In this document: positions 25,417 to 36,372 of the stretch, one piece after another
Layout: each line of letters opens with the position of its first letter
How positions within the stretch are numbered: the first letter of the stretch is position 1
Source: Caulobacteraceae bacterium
GTDB taxonomy: Bacteria; Pseudomonadota; Alphaproteobacteria; Caulobacterales; Caulobacteraceae
DNA: 64,000 bases
Assembly (NCBI GenBank): GCA_019748095.1
Contig: JAIEQA010000002.1
Location: forward strand, 1-64,000
Direction: 5' to 3'
Program-made: the position numbers and the translations under genes
Notes under the pieces: model-generated
The model's input: only the letters and a program-made list of their open reading frames with translations
What the model was told of the DNA's origin: nothing
Database searches by the model: none

Positions 25417-26910
25417 TCAGCTTCGTTCCATGCCTTCGCCATGGAGCGTGGTGTCGAGACCTTCGGCTTCCTGGGCGTCGGTGACGCGCAGGCCCGTGGT
25501 GAACTTGCAGATCACCAGGATAATGAAGGTGACGACGGCCGACCAGGCGATGGTCCAGGCCAGACCGATGGCCTGTGTCGGGACATTGGCCCCCTCCGAC
25601 AGGCTGTTGACCGCCGTGGTGGCGAACACCCCCGTCAGCAGGGCCCCCAGCAGGCCGCCGGCACCGTGGATGCCGAAGGCGTCGAGGCTGTCGTCGTAGC
25701 GCAGCAGCTTCTTGATCCAGACGGACGAAGCATAGCAGACCGGTCCGGCGATCAGGCCGATGATGACCGCGCCCTTGGGATCCACGAAGCCCGCCGCCGG
25801 GGTGATGGCGACGAGACCGGCGACGAGGCCGGACAGGACGCCGATCAGCGACGGCTTACGCTTCTCGATGACCTCGACGATCTTCCAGGTCAGGGAGGCG
25901 GCGAAGGCGGCCAGCAGGGTGTTCAGCAGGGCAATACCGGCGATGGCGTCCGCCGCCCAGGCCGAGCCGGCGTTGAAGCCGGTCCAGCCGACCAGCAGCA
26001 GGGAGGCGCCGATCATTGTCAGGACGGGGTTGTGGGCGGTCATGGCCTCGGTGCCATAGCCCTTACGCGCACCCAGGAAGATGGCGCAGACCAGACCGGC
26101 CACACCCGAGTTTACGTGAACCACCGCACCCCCGGCGAAGTCCAGCACACCGGCCGAGCCGAGGAAGCCGCCGCCCCAGACCCAGTGGCAGATGGGCGCA
26201 TAGACGAACAGGGTCCACAGGAAGGTGAACAGCAGCAGGGCCGAATATTTGATCCGCTCGGCGAACGCACCGGTGACCAGGGCCGGCGTGATGATGGCGA
26301 AGGTCAGCTGGAAGGCGATCCAGAGATACTCCGGCAGGCCGGGCGCGGCCGAATAGGCCGTCTCCATGGTCACGCCGTTCAGGAAGAACGCCTCGGACGA
26401 GCCGATGAACGACTGGACCGTCTCCCCTCCGAAACCGAACATCGGCTGACCGACGCCGAAGGCGAGGCTGTAGCCGGCCCCGAACCAGGCCAGGCTGACG
26501 ACGGCGGCGACGCCGACCGACTGGGTGATGGTGGCGATGACATTCTTGCGCCGGACCATGCCGCCGTAGAACAGCGCCAGACCGGGCAGGGTCATCAGCA
26601 GGACCAGGGCCGTCGAGGTCAGGATCCACGAACTGGCGGCCGGATCGATCTCGGCGACCGCCTGGTGCGCCAGAAGCGGTGTCGCGGGGGCGGCCTCCTC
26701 CGCCTCCGCAGGAGCGACCGCCTCGACCGCCGCATCGACGGTTTCAGCGACGGCGTCGGCTGCGGCGACGACCGGCGCAGCGGCCGCTTCCGCCGGTGTC
26801 GGTGTGGCCGGTCCGGCCTCCTGGGCGAACGCGCCGCCCGCATAGAACAGACCTAGGGTCAGAAGACAGAGGGCAAGAAAGCCCGGTAGCCGATTCAAGA
26901 ACTGCGACAT
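25417..26910 (-). CDS. amtB: ammonium transporter AmtB with long N-terminal extension
   Basis: 497 residues. It conducts ammonium into the cell as an inner-membrane trimer and is gated by PII proteins. After a signal peptide (cleaved near AFAQ, residue 30) comes an unusual Ala/Glu/Pro-rich linker of about 50 residues. Eleven Amt helices follow. The first twin-site His lies in GGAVVHVNSG and the second in DAFGIHGAGG. The C-terminal tail has the PII-contact region FTTGLRVTDAQEAEGLD. No glnK is adjacent. A CAGTT-GCG-AACTG inverted repeat (26936-26948) lies upstream of the ATG. Confidence 0.95.
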   Translation of the reverse strand: MSQFLNRLPGFLALCLLTLGLFYAGGAFAQEAGPATPTPAEAAAAPVVAAADAVAETVDAAVEAVAPAEAEEAAPATPLLAHQAVAEIDPAASSWILTSTALVLLMTLPGLALFYGGMVRRKNVIATITQSVGVAAVVSLAWFGAGYSLAFGVGQPMFGFGGETVQSFIGSSEAFFLNGVTMETAYSAAPGLPEYLWIAFQLTFAIITPALVTGAFAERIKYSALLLFTFLWTLFVYAPICHWVWGGGFLGSAGVLDFAGGAVVHVNSGVAGLVCAIFLGARKGYGTEAMTAHNPVLTMIGASLLLVGWTGFNAGSAWAADAIAGIALLNTLLAAFAASLTWKIVEVIEKRKPSLIGVLSGLVAGLVAITPAAGFVDPKGAVIIGLIAGPVCYASSVWIKKLLRYDDSLDAFGIHGAGGLLGALLTGVFATTAVNSLSEGANVPTQAIGLAWTIAWSAVVTFIILVICKFTTGLRVTDAQEAEGLDTTLHGEGMERS

Positions 26911-26935
26911 GGATGCATCCCCCTATGTGATCTCG

Positions 26936-26948
26936 CAGTTGCGAACTG
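26936..26948 (-). promoter_or_regulatory. inverted repeat upstream of amtB
   Basis: A perfect 5-bp inverted repeat with a 3-base spacer (CAGTT-GCG-AACTG), 26 bases before the amtB ATG, in an otherwise gene-free 190-base region. It is a possible regulator site. No protein can be named from the sequence. Confidence 0.3.
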
Positions 26949-27103
26949 TTTACCGCAATGGCGAGCGACGCAAGAGGCTGTGCCGTATCCGGCGCAATTT
27001 TCGTGTGCGTGTCGTGGGTTACACACCCCCGTCTGGCAAAATGTTACCTTGTCCGTAGCTGCGGCGCACAATCATTCTGCGTGACAGAGATGTTACGAAA
27101 TCC

Positions 27104-28204
27104 TTAACCCCAGTGCATCTGGACACGGTGCGAAGCGGCCCAGTGAATGGCGCGGATGGCGTCGATGATCGCCTCGCCCGCAGCCCGGGTGCCCAGCGCG
27201 CCACCCAGATCCGCCGTGGTCGCCCCGGCCGCCAGAACGGCCGCCACCGCCGCCTCGATGGACGACGCCTCGTCCTCCAGTTTCAGACTGTGGCGCAGGA
27301 GCATCGCGGCCGACAGGATGGCCCCGACCGGATTGGCCAGGTCCTGTCCGGCGATGTCGGGAGCCGAGCCGTGGATCGGCTCGAACAGGCCGGGCCCCGA
27401 ATCCCCCAGCGAGGCGGAGGGCAACAGGCCGATCGACCCGCCCAGCACCGAGATCTCGTCCGACAGGATGTCGCCGAACATGTTCTCGGTCAGGATGACG
27501 TCATAGTCCCGCGGCTTGCGGATCAGATGCATGGCCATGGAGTCGACCAGGGCATGCTCCAGCTGGACCTGCGGGAATTCCTCGGCGTGGATCCGGGTCA
27601 CGACCTCGCGCCACAGCCGGCTGGTCTCCATGACATTGGCCTTGTCGACCGAGGTGACCTTGCCGCGTCTTTGCAGGGCGGTCCTGAAGGCCGCCCGCGT
27701 GATTCGCTCGATCTCGGGCACCGTATAGACGCACAGGTCCGAGGCCATGGTGTCAGTGCGGGTCTTTTCGCCGAAATAGACCCCGCCGGTCAGCTCGCGG
27801 AAGACGATCAGGTCGACGCCCTCGACGATCTCCTTCTTCAGCGGTGAACGGTGCGCCAGCACCGGCGACACCTGCAACGGTCGCAGGTTGGCGAACAGGC
27901 CCAGTGCCTTGCGGATGCCCAAGAGGCCTTCCTCGGGCCGGCGCGCGCCCCCATCCCATTTCGGTCCGCCGACCGCGCCCAGAAGGACGCCGTCCGCCGC
28001 CTGACAGGCCTCGACCGTTTCGGGTGGCAAGGGATCCCCGGTCGCGTCGATGGCGGCCCCGCCGATCAGATGCTCGGCGAACTGGAAGCTGTGGCCGTAG
28101 AAGTCGCCGATCACCCGCAGAACGGCCTGGGCCGCCGCCGTCACCTCGGGTCCGACCCCGTCACCGGGCAGCAGGACGATCTTGTAGGTCTGGACGTTCG
28201 GCAT
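27104..28204 (-). CDS. leuB: 3-isopropylmalate dehydrogenase
   Basis: 366 residues. It is the NAD-dependent oxidative decarboxylation step of leucine synthesis. The N-terminal KIVLLPGDGVGPEV, the substrate arginines in RKALGLFANLRP, YFGEKTRTDT, and the metal/NAD segments TENMFGDILSDE and HGSAPDIAGQDLANP are all present. The ATG at 28204 overlaps the leuD stop (TGATG), so it is translationally coupled. It is the last gene of the ilv-leu operon. I see no clear terminator after it before amtB. Confidence 0.96.
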   Translation of the reverse strand: MPNVQTYKIVLLPGDGVGPEVTAAAQAVLRVIGDFYGHSFQFAEHLIGGAAIDATGDPLPPETVEACQAADGVLLGAVGGPKWDGGARRPEEGLLGIRKALGLFANLRPLQVSPVLAHRSPLKKEIVEGVDLIVFRELTGGVYFGEKTRTDTMASDLCVYTVPEIERITRAAFRTALQRRGKVTSVDKANVMETSRLWREVVTRIHAEEFPQVQLEHALVDSMAMHLIRKPRDYDVILTENMFGDILSDEISVLGGSIGLLPSASLGDSGPGLFEPIHGSAPDIAGQDLANPVGAILSAAMLLRHSLKLEDEASSIEAAVAAVLAAGATTADLGGALGTRAAGEAIIDAIRAIHWAASHRVQMHWG

Positions 28205-28809
28205 CACGCGGGCTCCGGGGCCAAGGCTTGTTCAGAAAGGGTGCGTTCATAGGCTTCGATGGCGGGCAGGGACTTCTGCAGCCAGCCGAGGGTATCGACC
28301 CCGTCCAGCAGACACTGGCGGGCAAAGGGTTCGAGGCTGAAGGCGACCGGCGCATGGTTGCCCCGCCGCACCTCGCCGGCCTCCAGATCGATGGTCACCA
28401 CCTGTTCGGGGTTGGCCACCAGATCGTCCCAGGTGCCCTGATCGACCACGACCGGCAGGAAGCCGTTCTTGAGGGCGTTGGAGGTGAAGATGTCGGCGAT
28501 CGAGGTCGAGATGACCGCGCGAAAGCCATAGTCATACAGCGCCCAGGGCGCGTGCTCGCGCGACGAGCCGCAGCCGAAATTGTCGCCGGCCACCAGGATG
28601 CGGTGCTCGGCCGGATCGATCCGGTTCAGCACGGCCTCCGGGCGGGCAGAGCCGTCGGCCTCATAGCGCCAGTCATAGAAGGCCTTGCGCCCCAGACCCG
28701 TCGTCTCCGTCGTGGTCAGGAACCGGGCGGGAATGATCTGGTCGGTGTCGATATTGGCCTGGGTCAGAACCAGGGTGCGGGAGGTCAGGACCTTGAGGGG
28801 TTCAGGCAT
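28204..28809 (-). CDS. leuD: 3-isopropylmalate dehydratase small subunit
   Basis: 201 residues. With LeuC it isomerises 2- to 3-isopropylmalate. It is the swivelling aconitase domain with ANIDTDQIIPARFL near the start and GDNFGCGSSREHAPWAL as the substrate loop. The start at 28809 matches the family (MPEPLKVLTS). It sits 26 bases after leuC, and its stop overlaps leuB. Confidence 0.96.
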   Translation of the reverse strand: MPEPLKVLTSRTLVLTQANIDTDQIIPARFLTTTETTGLGRKAFYDWRYEADGSARPEAVLNRIDPAEHRILVAGDNFGCGSSREHAPWALYDYGFRAVISTSIADIFTSNALKNGFLPVVVDQGTWDDLVANPEQVVTIDLEAGEVRRGNHAPVAFSLEPFARQCLLDGVDTLGWLQKSLPAIEAYERTLSEQALAPEPA

Positions 28810-28835
28810 GATCACCTCCGCCGAAATGGAAATGG

Positions 28836-30251
28836 TCACGCATCCAGCATTTCCTCCAGATAGACGCGCGGGTCGGTCAGCACACCTGCGATGGCCGACG
28901 CCGCCGCCGTGGCCGGACTGGCCAGGATGGTGCGCGCCCCCTTGCCCTGCCGGCCCTCGAAATTGCGGTTGGAGGTCGAGACGGCCAGTTGGCCGGGCGC
29001 GACCACATCCCCGTTCATGGCGATACACATGGAACAGCCCGGGATGCGCCATTCGGCTCCGGCCTCGAGGAAGACGGTGTGCAGGCCTTCGGCCTCGGCA
29101 TCGCGACGCACGGCCTCGGAGCCCGGCACGACCAGCATGCGGACCCCCGCCTTGACCCGGTGGCCCTTCAGCACAGTGGCCGCGGCGCGCAGGTCCGACA
29201 GCCGGCCGTTGGTGCAGCTGCCGATGAAGACCACATCGACCGGCTGGGTCGTCGTGGTCTGACCGGCCTCGAAGCCCATATAGGCCAGGGCCTTGCGGTC
29301 GCTGTCCGAACGGGGCTCGGGCACCACGGCCCCGATCGGGGCCCCGGCGTCGGGGGTGGTGCCCCAGGTCGCCATGGGCCGGATGGCGGAGCCGTCGATC
29401 ACCACCTCGGCGTCAAACACTGCACCCGGATCCGTGGCCAGGGTCAGCCAGTCGGCGGCCTGGACCTCATAGGCGGACCCTTTCGCCACATGCCGGCGGC
29501 CGCGCAGCCAGTCGATCGTGACGGCGTCCGGCGCGACCATGCCCGCCCGGGCCCCGGCCTCGATGGACATGTTGCAGAGCGTCATCCGCCCTTCCATGCC
29601 CAGACTGCGCACCGCCTCCCCGGCGTATTCGATGACGAAGCCGGTGCCGCCGCCAAAGCCCAGCTCGGCGATGACGGCCAGGGCCACGTCCTTGCCGGAA
29701 ACGCCGGGCACGAGGGTCCCGTCGATGGTCACCCGCATGGATTTCGACTTGCGCTGCAACAGGCATTGGGTCGCCAGCACATGGCCGACCTCCGAGGTGC
29801 CGATGCCGAAGGCCAGGGCCCCGAAGGCCCCGTGGGTCGCCGTATGGCTGTCGCCACAGACCACGGTCATGCCCGGCTGGGTCAGACCCAGTTCGGGCCC
29901 CATCACATGGACCACGCCCCGGTCGCCGGAGCCCCAGCCGGCGAGCTCGATGCCGTGCCGGGCGCAGTTCTGTTCCAGCCGGTGCACCTGGGCCTCGGCC
30001 TCGGCGGTGACATAGGGGCGGTGCCCGTCCGGCCCGGCCGGCAGGGTCGGGGTCGAATGGTCCAGGGTGGCGAAGGTCCGGTCCGGCCGGCGCACCTTCA
30101 GTCCGCGCGCCTCGATCTCGGTGAAGGCCTGGGGGCTGGTGACCTCATGCACCAGATGCAGGTCGATATAGAGGACGCCGGGGGTCTCCGCCGTTTCCGG
30201 CACGACGACGTGGCGGTCCCAGACCTTGTCGAACAGGGTGCGGGGAGTCAT
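28836..30251 (-). CDS. leuC: 3-isopropylmalate dehydratase large subunit
   Basis: 471 residues. This is the catalytic [4Fe-4S] subunit of isopropylmalate isomerase. Cluster cysteines are visible in [13 protein letters not shown] and [17 protein letters not shown] and [20 protein letters not shown] are family signatures. The start at 30251 has GGGTGGGG upstream. It follows leuA by 21 bases and precedes leuD by 26, inside the same operon. Confidence 0.96.
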   Translation of the reverse strand: MTPRTLFDKVWDRHVVVPETAETPGVLYIDLHLVHEVTSPQAFTEIEARGLKVRRPDRTFATLDHSTPTLPAGPDGHRPYVTAEAEAQVHRLEQNCARHGIELAGWGSGDRGVVHVMGPELGLTQPGMTVVCGDSHTATHGAFGALAFGIGTSEVGHVLATQCLLQRKSKSMRVTIDGTLVPGVSGKDVALAVIAELGFGGGTGFVIEYAGEAVRSLGMEGRMTLCNMSIEAGARAGMVAPDAVTIDWLRGRRHVAKGSAYEVQAADWLTLATDPGAVFDAEVVIDGSAIRPMATWGTTPDAGAPIGAVVPEPRSDSDRKALAYMGFEAGQTTTTQPVDVVFIGSCTNGRLSDLRAAATVLKGHRVKAGVRMLVVPGSEAVRRDAEAEGLHTVFLEAGAEWRIPGCSMCIAMNGDVVAPGQLAVSTSNRNFEGRQGKGARTILASPATAAASAIAGVLTDPRVYLEEMLDA

Positions 30252-30272
30252 TCGCCCCACCCGAAATTAGAG

Positions 30273-31492
<1,220 letters not shown>

Positions 31493-31496
<4 letters not shown>

Positions 31497-31759
31497 GCCG
31501 CCACCCCGCTCTGGTAGCCATAGGTCGCGGCGGTGAAGCCGACACGGGTCGCCCCGACCAGTTTGTCGATCTGGCGGCCCAGGTTCTCGGTGCAGCGACC
31601 CGCGTCGCGGCCCCGGACCTGCAGCTGGACACGGCGCATGGTGCCTTCGTCCGACAGGCTCATGGCGTCGATGTGGAAACCGCGGCGCTCCACGAGACCG
31701 ATGAGCCGCTGAAGCGAGCCGTCGGCCCGGTCAATCTGGATCTGCAGGGTCTCGCTCAT
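31493..31759 (-). CDS. short ACT-domain acetolactate synthase regulatory subunit (IlvM-like)
   Basis: 88 residues, a single ACT domain (RADGSLQRLIGLVERRGFHI). This matches the IlvM class (about 87 residues) and not the two-domain IlvN/IlvH class (about 160). It should bind and activate the acetolactate synthase encoded just upstream, and may confer or lack valine feedback. It overlaps both neighbours by four bases (ATGA at 31756-31759 and 31493-31496), which is consistent with stoichiometric translation. Confidence 0.88.
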
Positions 31760-33483
31760 GCCAGGTCTCCTTCGTCAAAGCGCGTGTCGTGCATCATCTC
31801 GCCGTTGGACTTGCCCGGGGGCACCAGCGGCCAGACGTTTTCTTTCGGGTCGATCAGGACGTGCATCAGGCAGGGGCCCGGGGCCGCCAGCAGGCGGGCG
31901 ATGCCGTCGGTGACCTGATCGCGGCGGTCGATCATGAAGGCCTCGATGCCAAACGCTTGCGCCACGGCGACGAAGTCCGGGTTGTCCGACAGATCGACCT
32001 CGGAATAGTTCTCGGCGAAGAACAGCTCCTGCCACTGGCGCACCAGACCCAGGCTGGAGTTGTCCAGCAGCACGATCTTCAGGGCCACGCCGTAGCGGCG
32101 CAGGGTCGCCAGCTCCTGGATGTTCATCATGAAACTGCCGTCGCCCGAGACGGTGACGACGTGGGCGTCGGGGCTGGCCATCTTGGCCCCCAGACCGGCG
32201 GGCAGGCCGTAGCCCATGGCCCCCAGACCGCCGGAGGTCAGGTGGGCCTCGGGCCGCGAGAACTCGCAGTGCTGGGCCACCCACATCTGGTGCTGGCCGA
32301 CGTCGCAGGCGGCCACGAAACTGTCGCCGGCGGCCCGGGACAGTTCGTTCAGCAGGGCCGGCGCATAGACCCCCTCGCCCGGCGCGTCGTAGCGGAAGGC
32401 GTTGCGGCGGGCGCTGGAGGTGCAGCGGATGACCCAGGGATCGATGGTCAGGGGCGCGACGGCGACCCGGGTCGTCAGGGCCTCGATACCGGCCTTCAGA
32501 TCGCCGATGACCGGCACATGGACGGCTCGCAGCTTGTTGATCTCGGCCGGGTCGATGTCGAAATGCACGACCTTCGCATGGGGGGCGAACTCGTTCAGCT
32601 TGCCGGTGGCGCGGTCGTCGAAGCGGGCGCCGAACACGATCAGCAGATCGCTTTCCTGAACCGCCTCATTGGCCGCCTGGGTGCCGTGCATCCCCAGCAT
32701 GCCCAGAAAGCCGGGCGCACCGGTCGGGATCGAGCCCAGGGCGTTCAGGGTCGAGACCGTGGGGATGCCGGTGCGTTCGGCGAAGTCGCGCAGGGCTGCG
32801 ACCGCCCCGGCGATCTTCACCCCGCCACCGATGTAGATCAGGGGGCGTTCAGCCGCCCGGATCACCTGTTCGGCCTCGGCGATGGCGGCATGGTCCAGCG
32901 GCGCGGCCTCGTTCGGATAGGAAAAGCCGAAATCGTCGGACGTCATCCCGACCTGGATGTCCTTGGGCAGGTCGACCAGGACCGGGCCGGGCCGGCCGGA
33001 GCGGGCGACGTGGAACGCCTCCTCGATCACGGCGGGCACATCCGCCGGATCGCGCACGACCCAGCTGTGTTTCACCAGCGGCAGGGTGACGCCCAGGATG
33101 TCGATTTCCTGGAACGCGTCGGTCCCCATCAGATGGGTGGCGACATTGCCGGTGATGCAGACCATCGGCACCGAATCCATCATGGCATTGGCGATGCCGG
33201 TGATCAGATTTGTCGCCCCCGGGCCCGAGGTCGCCATGCAGACGCCGACCTTGCCGGTGGACCGGGCATAGGCGTCGGCCGCGAAGGCCGCACCCTGTTC
33301 GTGACGCACCAGGATGTGCTTCAGGCCCGACCCGGTCAGGGCGTCATAGACCGGCATGATCGCCCCGCCGGGATAGCCGAATACCACCTCGACCCCCAGC
33401 CGTTCCAGGGTCGAGACGAGCAGCCGCGCGCCGCTTCGGGGCGGGTTGGCAGCTTTGGCGGCAATGGCGGCAACGGCGGTCAT
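31756..33483 (-). CDS. ilvB: acetolactate synthase large subunit
   Basis: 575 residues. This ThDP-, FAD- and Mg-dependent enzyme condenses pyruvate with pyruvate or 2-ketobutyrate. The N-terminal ThDP-activating Glu lies in VFGYPGGAIMPVYDAL. A central FAD domain follows, then the C-terminal ThDP motif (GDGSFMMNIQELATL to VLLDN). It is coupled to the ACT-domain subunit downstream and is third in the ilv-leu operon, 35 bases after ilvC. No strong ribosome site is seen before the ATG. With a short ACT partner it could also be named ilvG. Confidence 0.94.
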   Translation of the reverse strand: MTAVAAIAAKAANPPRSGARLLVSTLERLGVEVVFGYPGGAIMPVYDALTGSGLKHILVRHEQGAAFAADAYARSTGKVGVCMATSGPGATNLITGIANAMMDSVPMVCITGNVATHLMGTDAFQEIDILGVTLPLVKHSWVVRDPADVPAVIEEAFHVARSGRPGPVLVDLPKDIQVGMTSDDFGFSYPNEAAPLDHAAIAEAEQVIRAAERPLIYIGGGVKIAGAVAALRDFAERTGIPTVSTLNALGSIPTGAPGFLGMLGMHGTQAANEAVQESDLLIVFGARFDDRATGKLNEFAPHAKVVHFDIDPAEINKLRAVHVPVIGDLKAGIEALTTRVAVAPLTIDPWVIRCTSSARRNAFRYDAPGEGVYAPALLNELSRAAGDSFVAACDVGQHQMWVAQHCEFSRPEAHLTSGGLGAMGYGLPAGLGAKMASPDAHVVTVSGDGSFMMNIQELATLRRYGVALKIVLLDNSSLGLVRQWQELFFAENYSEVDLSDNPDFVAVAQAFGIEAFMIDRRDQVTDGIARLLAAPGPCLMHVLIDPKENVWPLVPPGKSNGEMMHDTRFDEGDLA

Positions 33484-33518
33484 GGCGGTTCTGAGTTCAG
33501 ATTTTTTGCGGTTTGAAA

Positions 33519-34529
33519 TCAGGCCGCTTCAGCGGTCTTGGGGGCGTGCAGCCAGGCCATCCGCTCGCGCAAACCCGCGCCGACGGACTCGATCAGATGC
33601 TCGCTGTCGGCCTTGACCAGGGCGTCATAGGCACCCTTGCCGGCCTCGTTCTCGGCGATCCATTCGCGGGCGAAGGTCCCGTCCTGGATCTCGGTCAGGA
33701 TCTCCTTCATCCGGGCCCGGGTCTCGGCGTTGATCACGCGCGGGCCGCTGACGACCGAACCCCACTTGGCCGTCTCCGAGATGAACTCGTTCATCTTGGT
33801 GACGCCGCCCTCGTAGAACAGGTCCACGATCAGCTTCAGCTCGTGCATGCATTCGAAATAGGCGATCTCGGGCTGGTAGCCGGCCTCGACCAGGGTGGTG
33901 AACCCGCCCATGACCAGCTCCTTGGCCCCGCCGCACAGGACAGCCTGTTCCCCGAACAGGTCGGTCTCGGTCTCTTCCTTGAACGAGGTTTCCAGCAGGC
34001 CGCCGGTCGCGCCGCCAATGCCCTTGGCATAGCCCATGGCCCGGTCACGGGCCTTGCCGGTCGCATCCTGTTCGACGGCGAACAGGGCCGGAACGCCACG
34101 TCCGCGGGCATACTCACGGCGAACCAGATCTCCCGGACCCTTGGGGGCCACCAGGATGACATCCATGTCGGCGCGCGGCTGGACCCGGCCGTACAGGATC
34201 GAGAAGCCGTGCGCGAACAGCAGGGCCGACCCCTTCTTCGCATGGGGTTCGATGAAGTCCTTGTAGACCTGGGCCTGGGCCATGTCGGGCGTCAGGATGG
34301 CGATGATGTCCGCGCCCTTGACCGCTTCCGAGGGCTCGGCCGTCGCGATCCCGTCCTCGCTGGCATGCTTCCAGCCCTTGCCGCCGTGACGGACGCCGGC
34401 GACCACGTCGTGGCCCGAGTCCTTCAGGTTGCGGGCGTGGGCGCGGCCCTGCGAGCCATAGCCGATGATGGCGATGCGCTGGCCGGCGATGACGCCGGGA
34501 CGGATGTCGTCGTTGGTGTAGATTTCCAT
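33519..34529 (-). CDS. ilvC: ketol-acid reductoisomerase (class I)
   Basis: 336 residues, class I size. It isomerises and reduces acetolactate or acetohydroxybutyrate with NADPH and Mg2+. The Rossmann motif is [14 protein letters not shown]. The metal/substrate helices carry [18 protein letters not shown] and [15 protein letters not shown]. It starts three bases after the ilvD stop, so the two are cotranslated. It is second in the operon. Confidence 0.96.
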   Translation of the reverse strand: MEIYTNDDIRPGVIAGQRIAIIGYGSQGRAHARNLKDSGHDVVAGVRHGGKGWKHASEDGIATAEPSEAVKGADIIAILTPDMAQAQVYKDFIEPHAKKGSALLFAHGFSILYGRVQPRADMDVILVAPKGPGDLVRREYARGRGVPALFAVEQDATGKARDRAMGYAKGIGGATGGLLETSFKEETETDLFGEQAVLCGGAKELVMGGFTTLVEAGYQPEIAYFECMHELKLIVDLFYEGGVTKMNEFISETAKWGSVVSGPRVINAETRARMKEILTEIQDGTFAREWIAENEAGKGAYDALVKADSEHLIESVGAGLRERMAWLHAPKTAEAA

Positions 34530-34532
34530 GGC

Positions 34533-36272
34533 TCAGGCTTCCTGCGTCTGTCGTTGATCCGCGCGGACTTGAGCCGGCGGCGGGTTGGGAATGGTGACGG
34601 CCCCCTGCGCGGCCGAGGCCACGCTGGCGCGGTATTTGGCGAAGACCCCGGTCGCGGGGTTCAGCGGCGGGGCGACATGGCCGGTCCGGCGCGCGGCCAG
34701 ATCGGCGGCGACGTCGATCCGGCGGGCCGAGACGTCGATGGTGATGCGGTCGCCGTCGCGGATCAGGGCAATGGGCCCCCCGGCCGCCGCCTCGGGCGAG
34801 ACATGGCCCGCGACGAATCCATAGCTGGCCCCGGAGAAGCGGCCGTCGGTGATCAGGGCGACATCGTGGATGCCCCGGCCCTTCAGGGCGGCGGTGACCT
34901 GCAGCATCTCGCGCATGCCGGGGCCGCCTTTCGGGCCTTCGTAGCGGATGACGATGACGTCGCCCTCGCCGACCGAGCCGTCCTGGACGGCGTGGAAGGC
35001 TTCCTCCTCGGAATCGAACACACAGGCCGGGCCCTCGAACCGGTCGACCTTGTGGCCGGTCAGCTTGATGACGGCACCGTCGGGCGCGATGTCGCCGTAG
35101 ATGACCGCGTAAGAGCCGCGCGGGCTGATCGGGGTCGAAGCGGCCGTCACGACCTGCTGGCCCGGGGTCTCTTCGGCCTCGGCTGCCTCGGCGAACAGGC
35201 TGCGACCGGAGACGGTGGGGGCGTTGACGATCAGGCCGGCCTCGGCCAGCCGCTGGGTCACCAGCCGGGTGCCTCCGGCGGCGTACAGATGGCTGGCCAG
35301 GAACCGCCCGCCCGGCTTCAGATCGCAGATGACCGGCGTGTCCTCGCAGGCGGTGTTGCAGTCCTCGACCCCGAACGCGATCCCCGCCTCGATGGCGATG
35401 GCCGTCAGGTGCAGCACCGCATTGGTCGAGCCGCCCGAGGCCGAGACGGCCGCGGCGGCGTTCTTCAGGCTGGCGCGGGTGATGTATTTGCGCGCCGTGT
35501 CCCCGGCGAAAACCCGCTCGACGATCAGCCGGCCGCAACGCTCACCCTCGGCCCCCTTGGCCGGGTCCACGGCGGGCACGTCATTGGCCCCCATGGGCGA
35601 CAGGCCCATGACCGACAGGGCCATGGCCATGGTGTTGGCGGTGAACTGGCCGCCGCAGGCCCCGGCCCCGGGGCAGGCGGCCGCCTCGACGGCCTTCAGC
35701 CCGGCGTCGTCCAGCGCGCCCGCGCCGTGGGCCCCGATGGCCTCGAACACGTCCTGGATCGAGATCTCCTTGCCGGCGACGACACCGGGCAGGATGGTGC
35801 CGCCGTAGTAGACCAGACCCGGGATATCCATCCGGGCCAGGGCCATGGCGGCGGCCGGGATGGTCTTGTCGCAGCCGACGATACAGACGACGCCGTCCAG
35901 CTGATGGCCCTCGACGGCCAGCTCGATGGAATCGGTGATCACCTCGCGGCTGATCAGCGAGGCCTTCATGCCCGGCGTGCCCATCGAGATCCCGTCGGTG
36001 ACGACGATGGTGTTGAAGTCGATCGGGAAGCCCCCGGCGGCGACGATGCCAGCCCGGACGTCCTTCGCCAGCCTGTCCAGATGCATGTTGCACGGCGTCA
36101 CCGACGACCAGGTGTTGACCACCGCGATCATCGGCTTGTCGAAATCGGCGTCGTCCATACCGGCGGCGCGCAGATAGCTGCGGGCCGCCGCGCGGTTGGC
36201 ACCGGCGGTCACGACCGCGCTGCGCCGGGGGGAGGCGGGGGCGGCGTCTTCAGGGGTGAAATCTTGCGTCAT
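34533..36272 (-). CDS. ilvD: dihydroxy-acid dehydratase
   Basis: 579 residues. It dehydrates dihydroxy acids to 2-keto acids using an Fe-S cluster. Cluster cysteines are seen in SSVTPCNMHL, VGCDKTIPAAAMA and CPGAGACGGQFTANTM. It is the first structural gene of the ilvD-ilvC-ilvB-ilvM-leuA-leuC-leuD-leuB operon. Its leader (36314-36525) encodes a Leu/Ile/Val-rich peptide followed by an intrinsic terminator, so transcription into ilvD is probably set by attenuation. Confidence 0.96.
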   Translation of the reverse strand: MTQDFTPEDAAPASPRRSAVVTAGANRAAARSYLRAAGMDDADFDKPMIAVVNTWSSVTPCNMHLDRLAKDVRAGIVAAGGFPIDFNTIVVTDGISMGTPGMKASLISREVITDSIELAVEGHQLDGVVCIVGCDKTIPAAAMALARMDIPGLVYYGGTILPGVVAGKEISIQDVFEAIGAHGAGALDDAGLKAVEAAACPGAGACGGQFTANTMAMALSVMGLSPMGANDVPAVDPAKGAEGERCGRLIVERVFAGDTARKYITRASLKNAAAAVSASGGSTNAVLHLTAIAIEAGIAFGVEDCNTACEDTPVICDLKPGGRFLASHLYAAGGTRLVTQRLAEAGLIVNAPTVSGRSLFAEAAEAEETPGQQVVTAASTPISPRGSYAVIYGDIAPDGAVIKLTGHKVDRFEGPACVFDSEEEAFHAVQDGSVGEGDVIVIRYEGPKGGPGMREMLQVTAALKGRGIHDVALITDGRFSGASYGFVAGHVSPEAAAGGPIALIRDGDRITIDVSARRIDVAADLAARRTGHVAPPLNPATGVFAKYRASVASAAQGAVTIPNPPPAQVRADQRQTQEA

Positions 36273-36300
36273 TGTCTTAAGGCGTTCCGGGAGGGGTCCG

Positions 36301-36357
36301 GGATCGCCGCAACAAAAAACCCGCTTCCTTTCGGGAGCGGGTGGCTGCGGGCGATCC
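36301..36357 (-). terminator. attenuator terminator of the ilv-leu operon
   Basis: Read toward ilvD, ACCCGCT (36336-36342) pairs with AGCGGGT (36319-36325) around a GAAA-capped tip, and six Us follow (36314-36319). A longer outer stem (36346-36357 with 36301-36311, one bulge) encloses it. The 5' arm can instead pair with GGAGCGG inside the leader peptide gene (36393-36399), a ready antiterminator. It lies 30 bases after the leader stop and 41 before the ilvD ATG. Confidence 0.85.
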
Positions 36358-36372
36358 TGATTTTGCTTGGGT

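Noticed and set aside
26969-26985. Sigma-54-like sequence (CGGCAC then TTGCG, minus strand) upstream of amtB
   Set aside because: The GG and GC dinucleotides are 11 bases apart. Sigma-54 promoters require 10, and the first base does not fit TGG.
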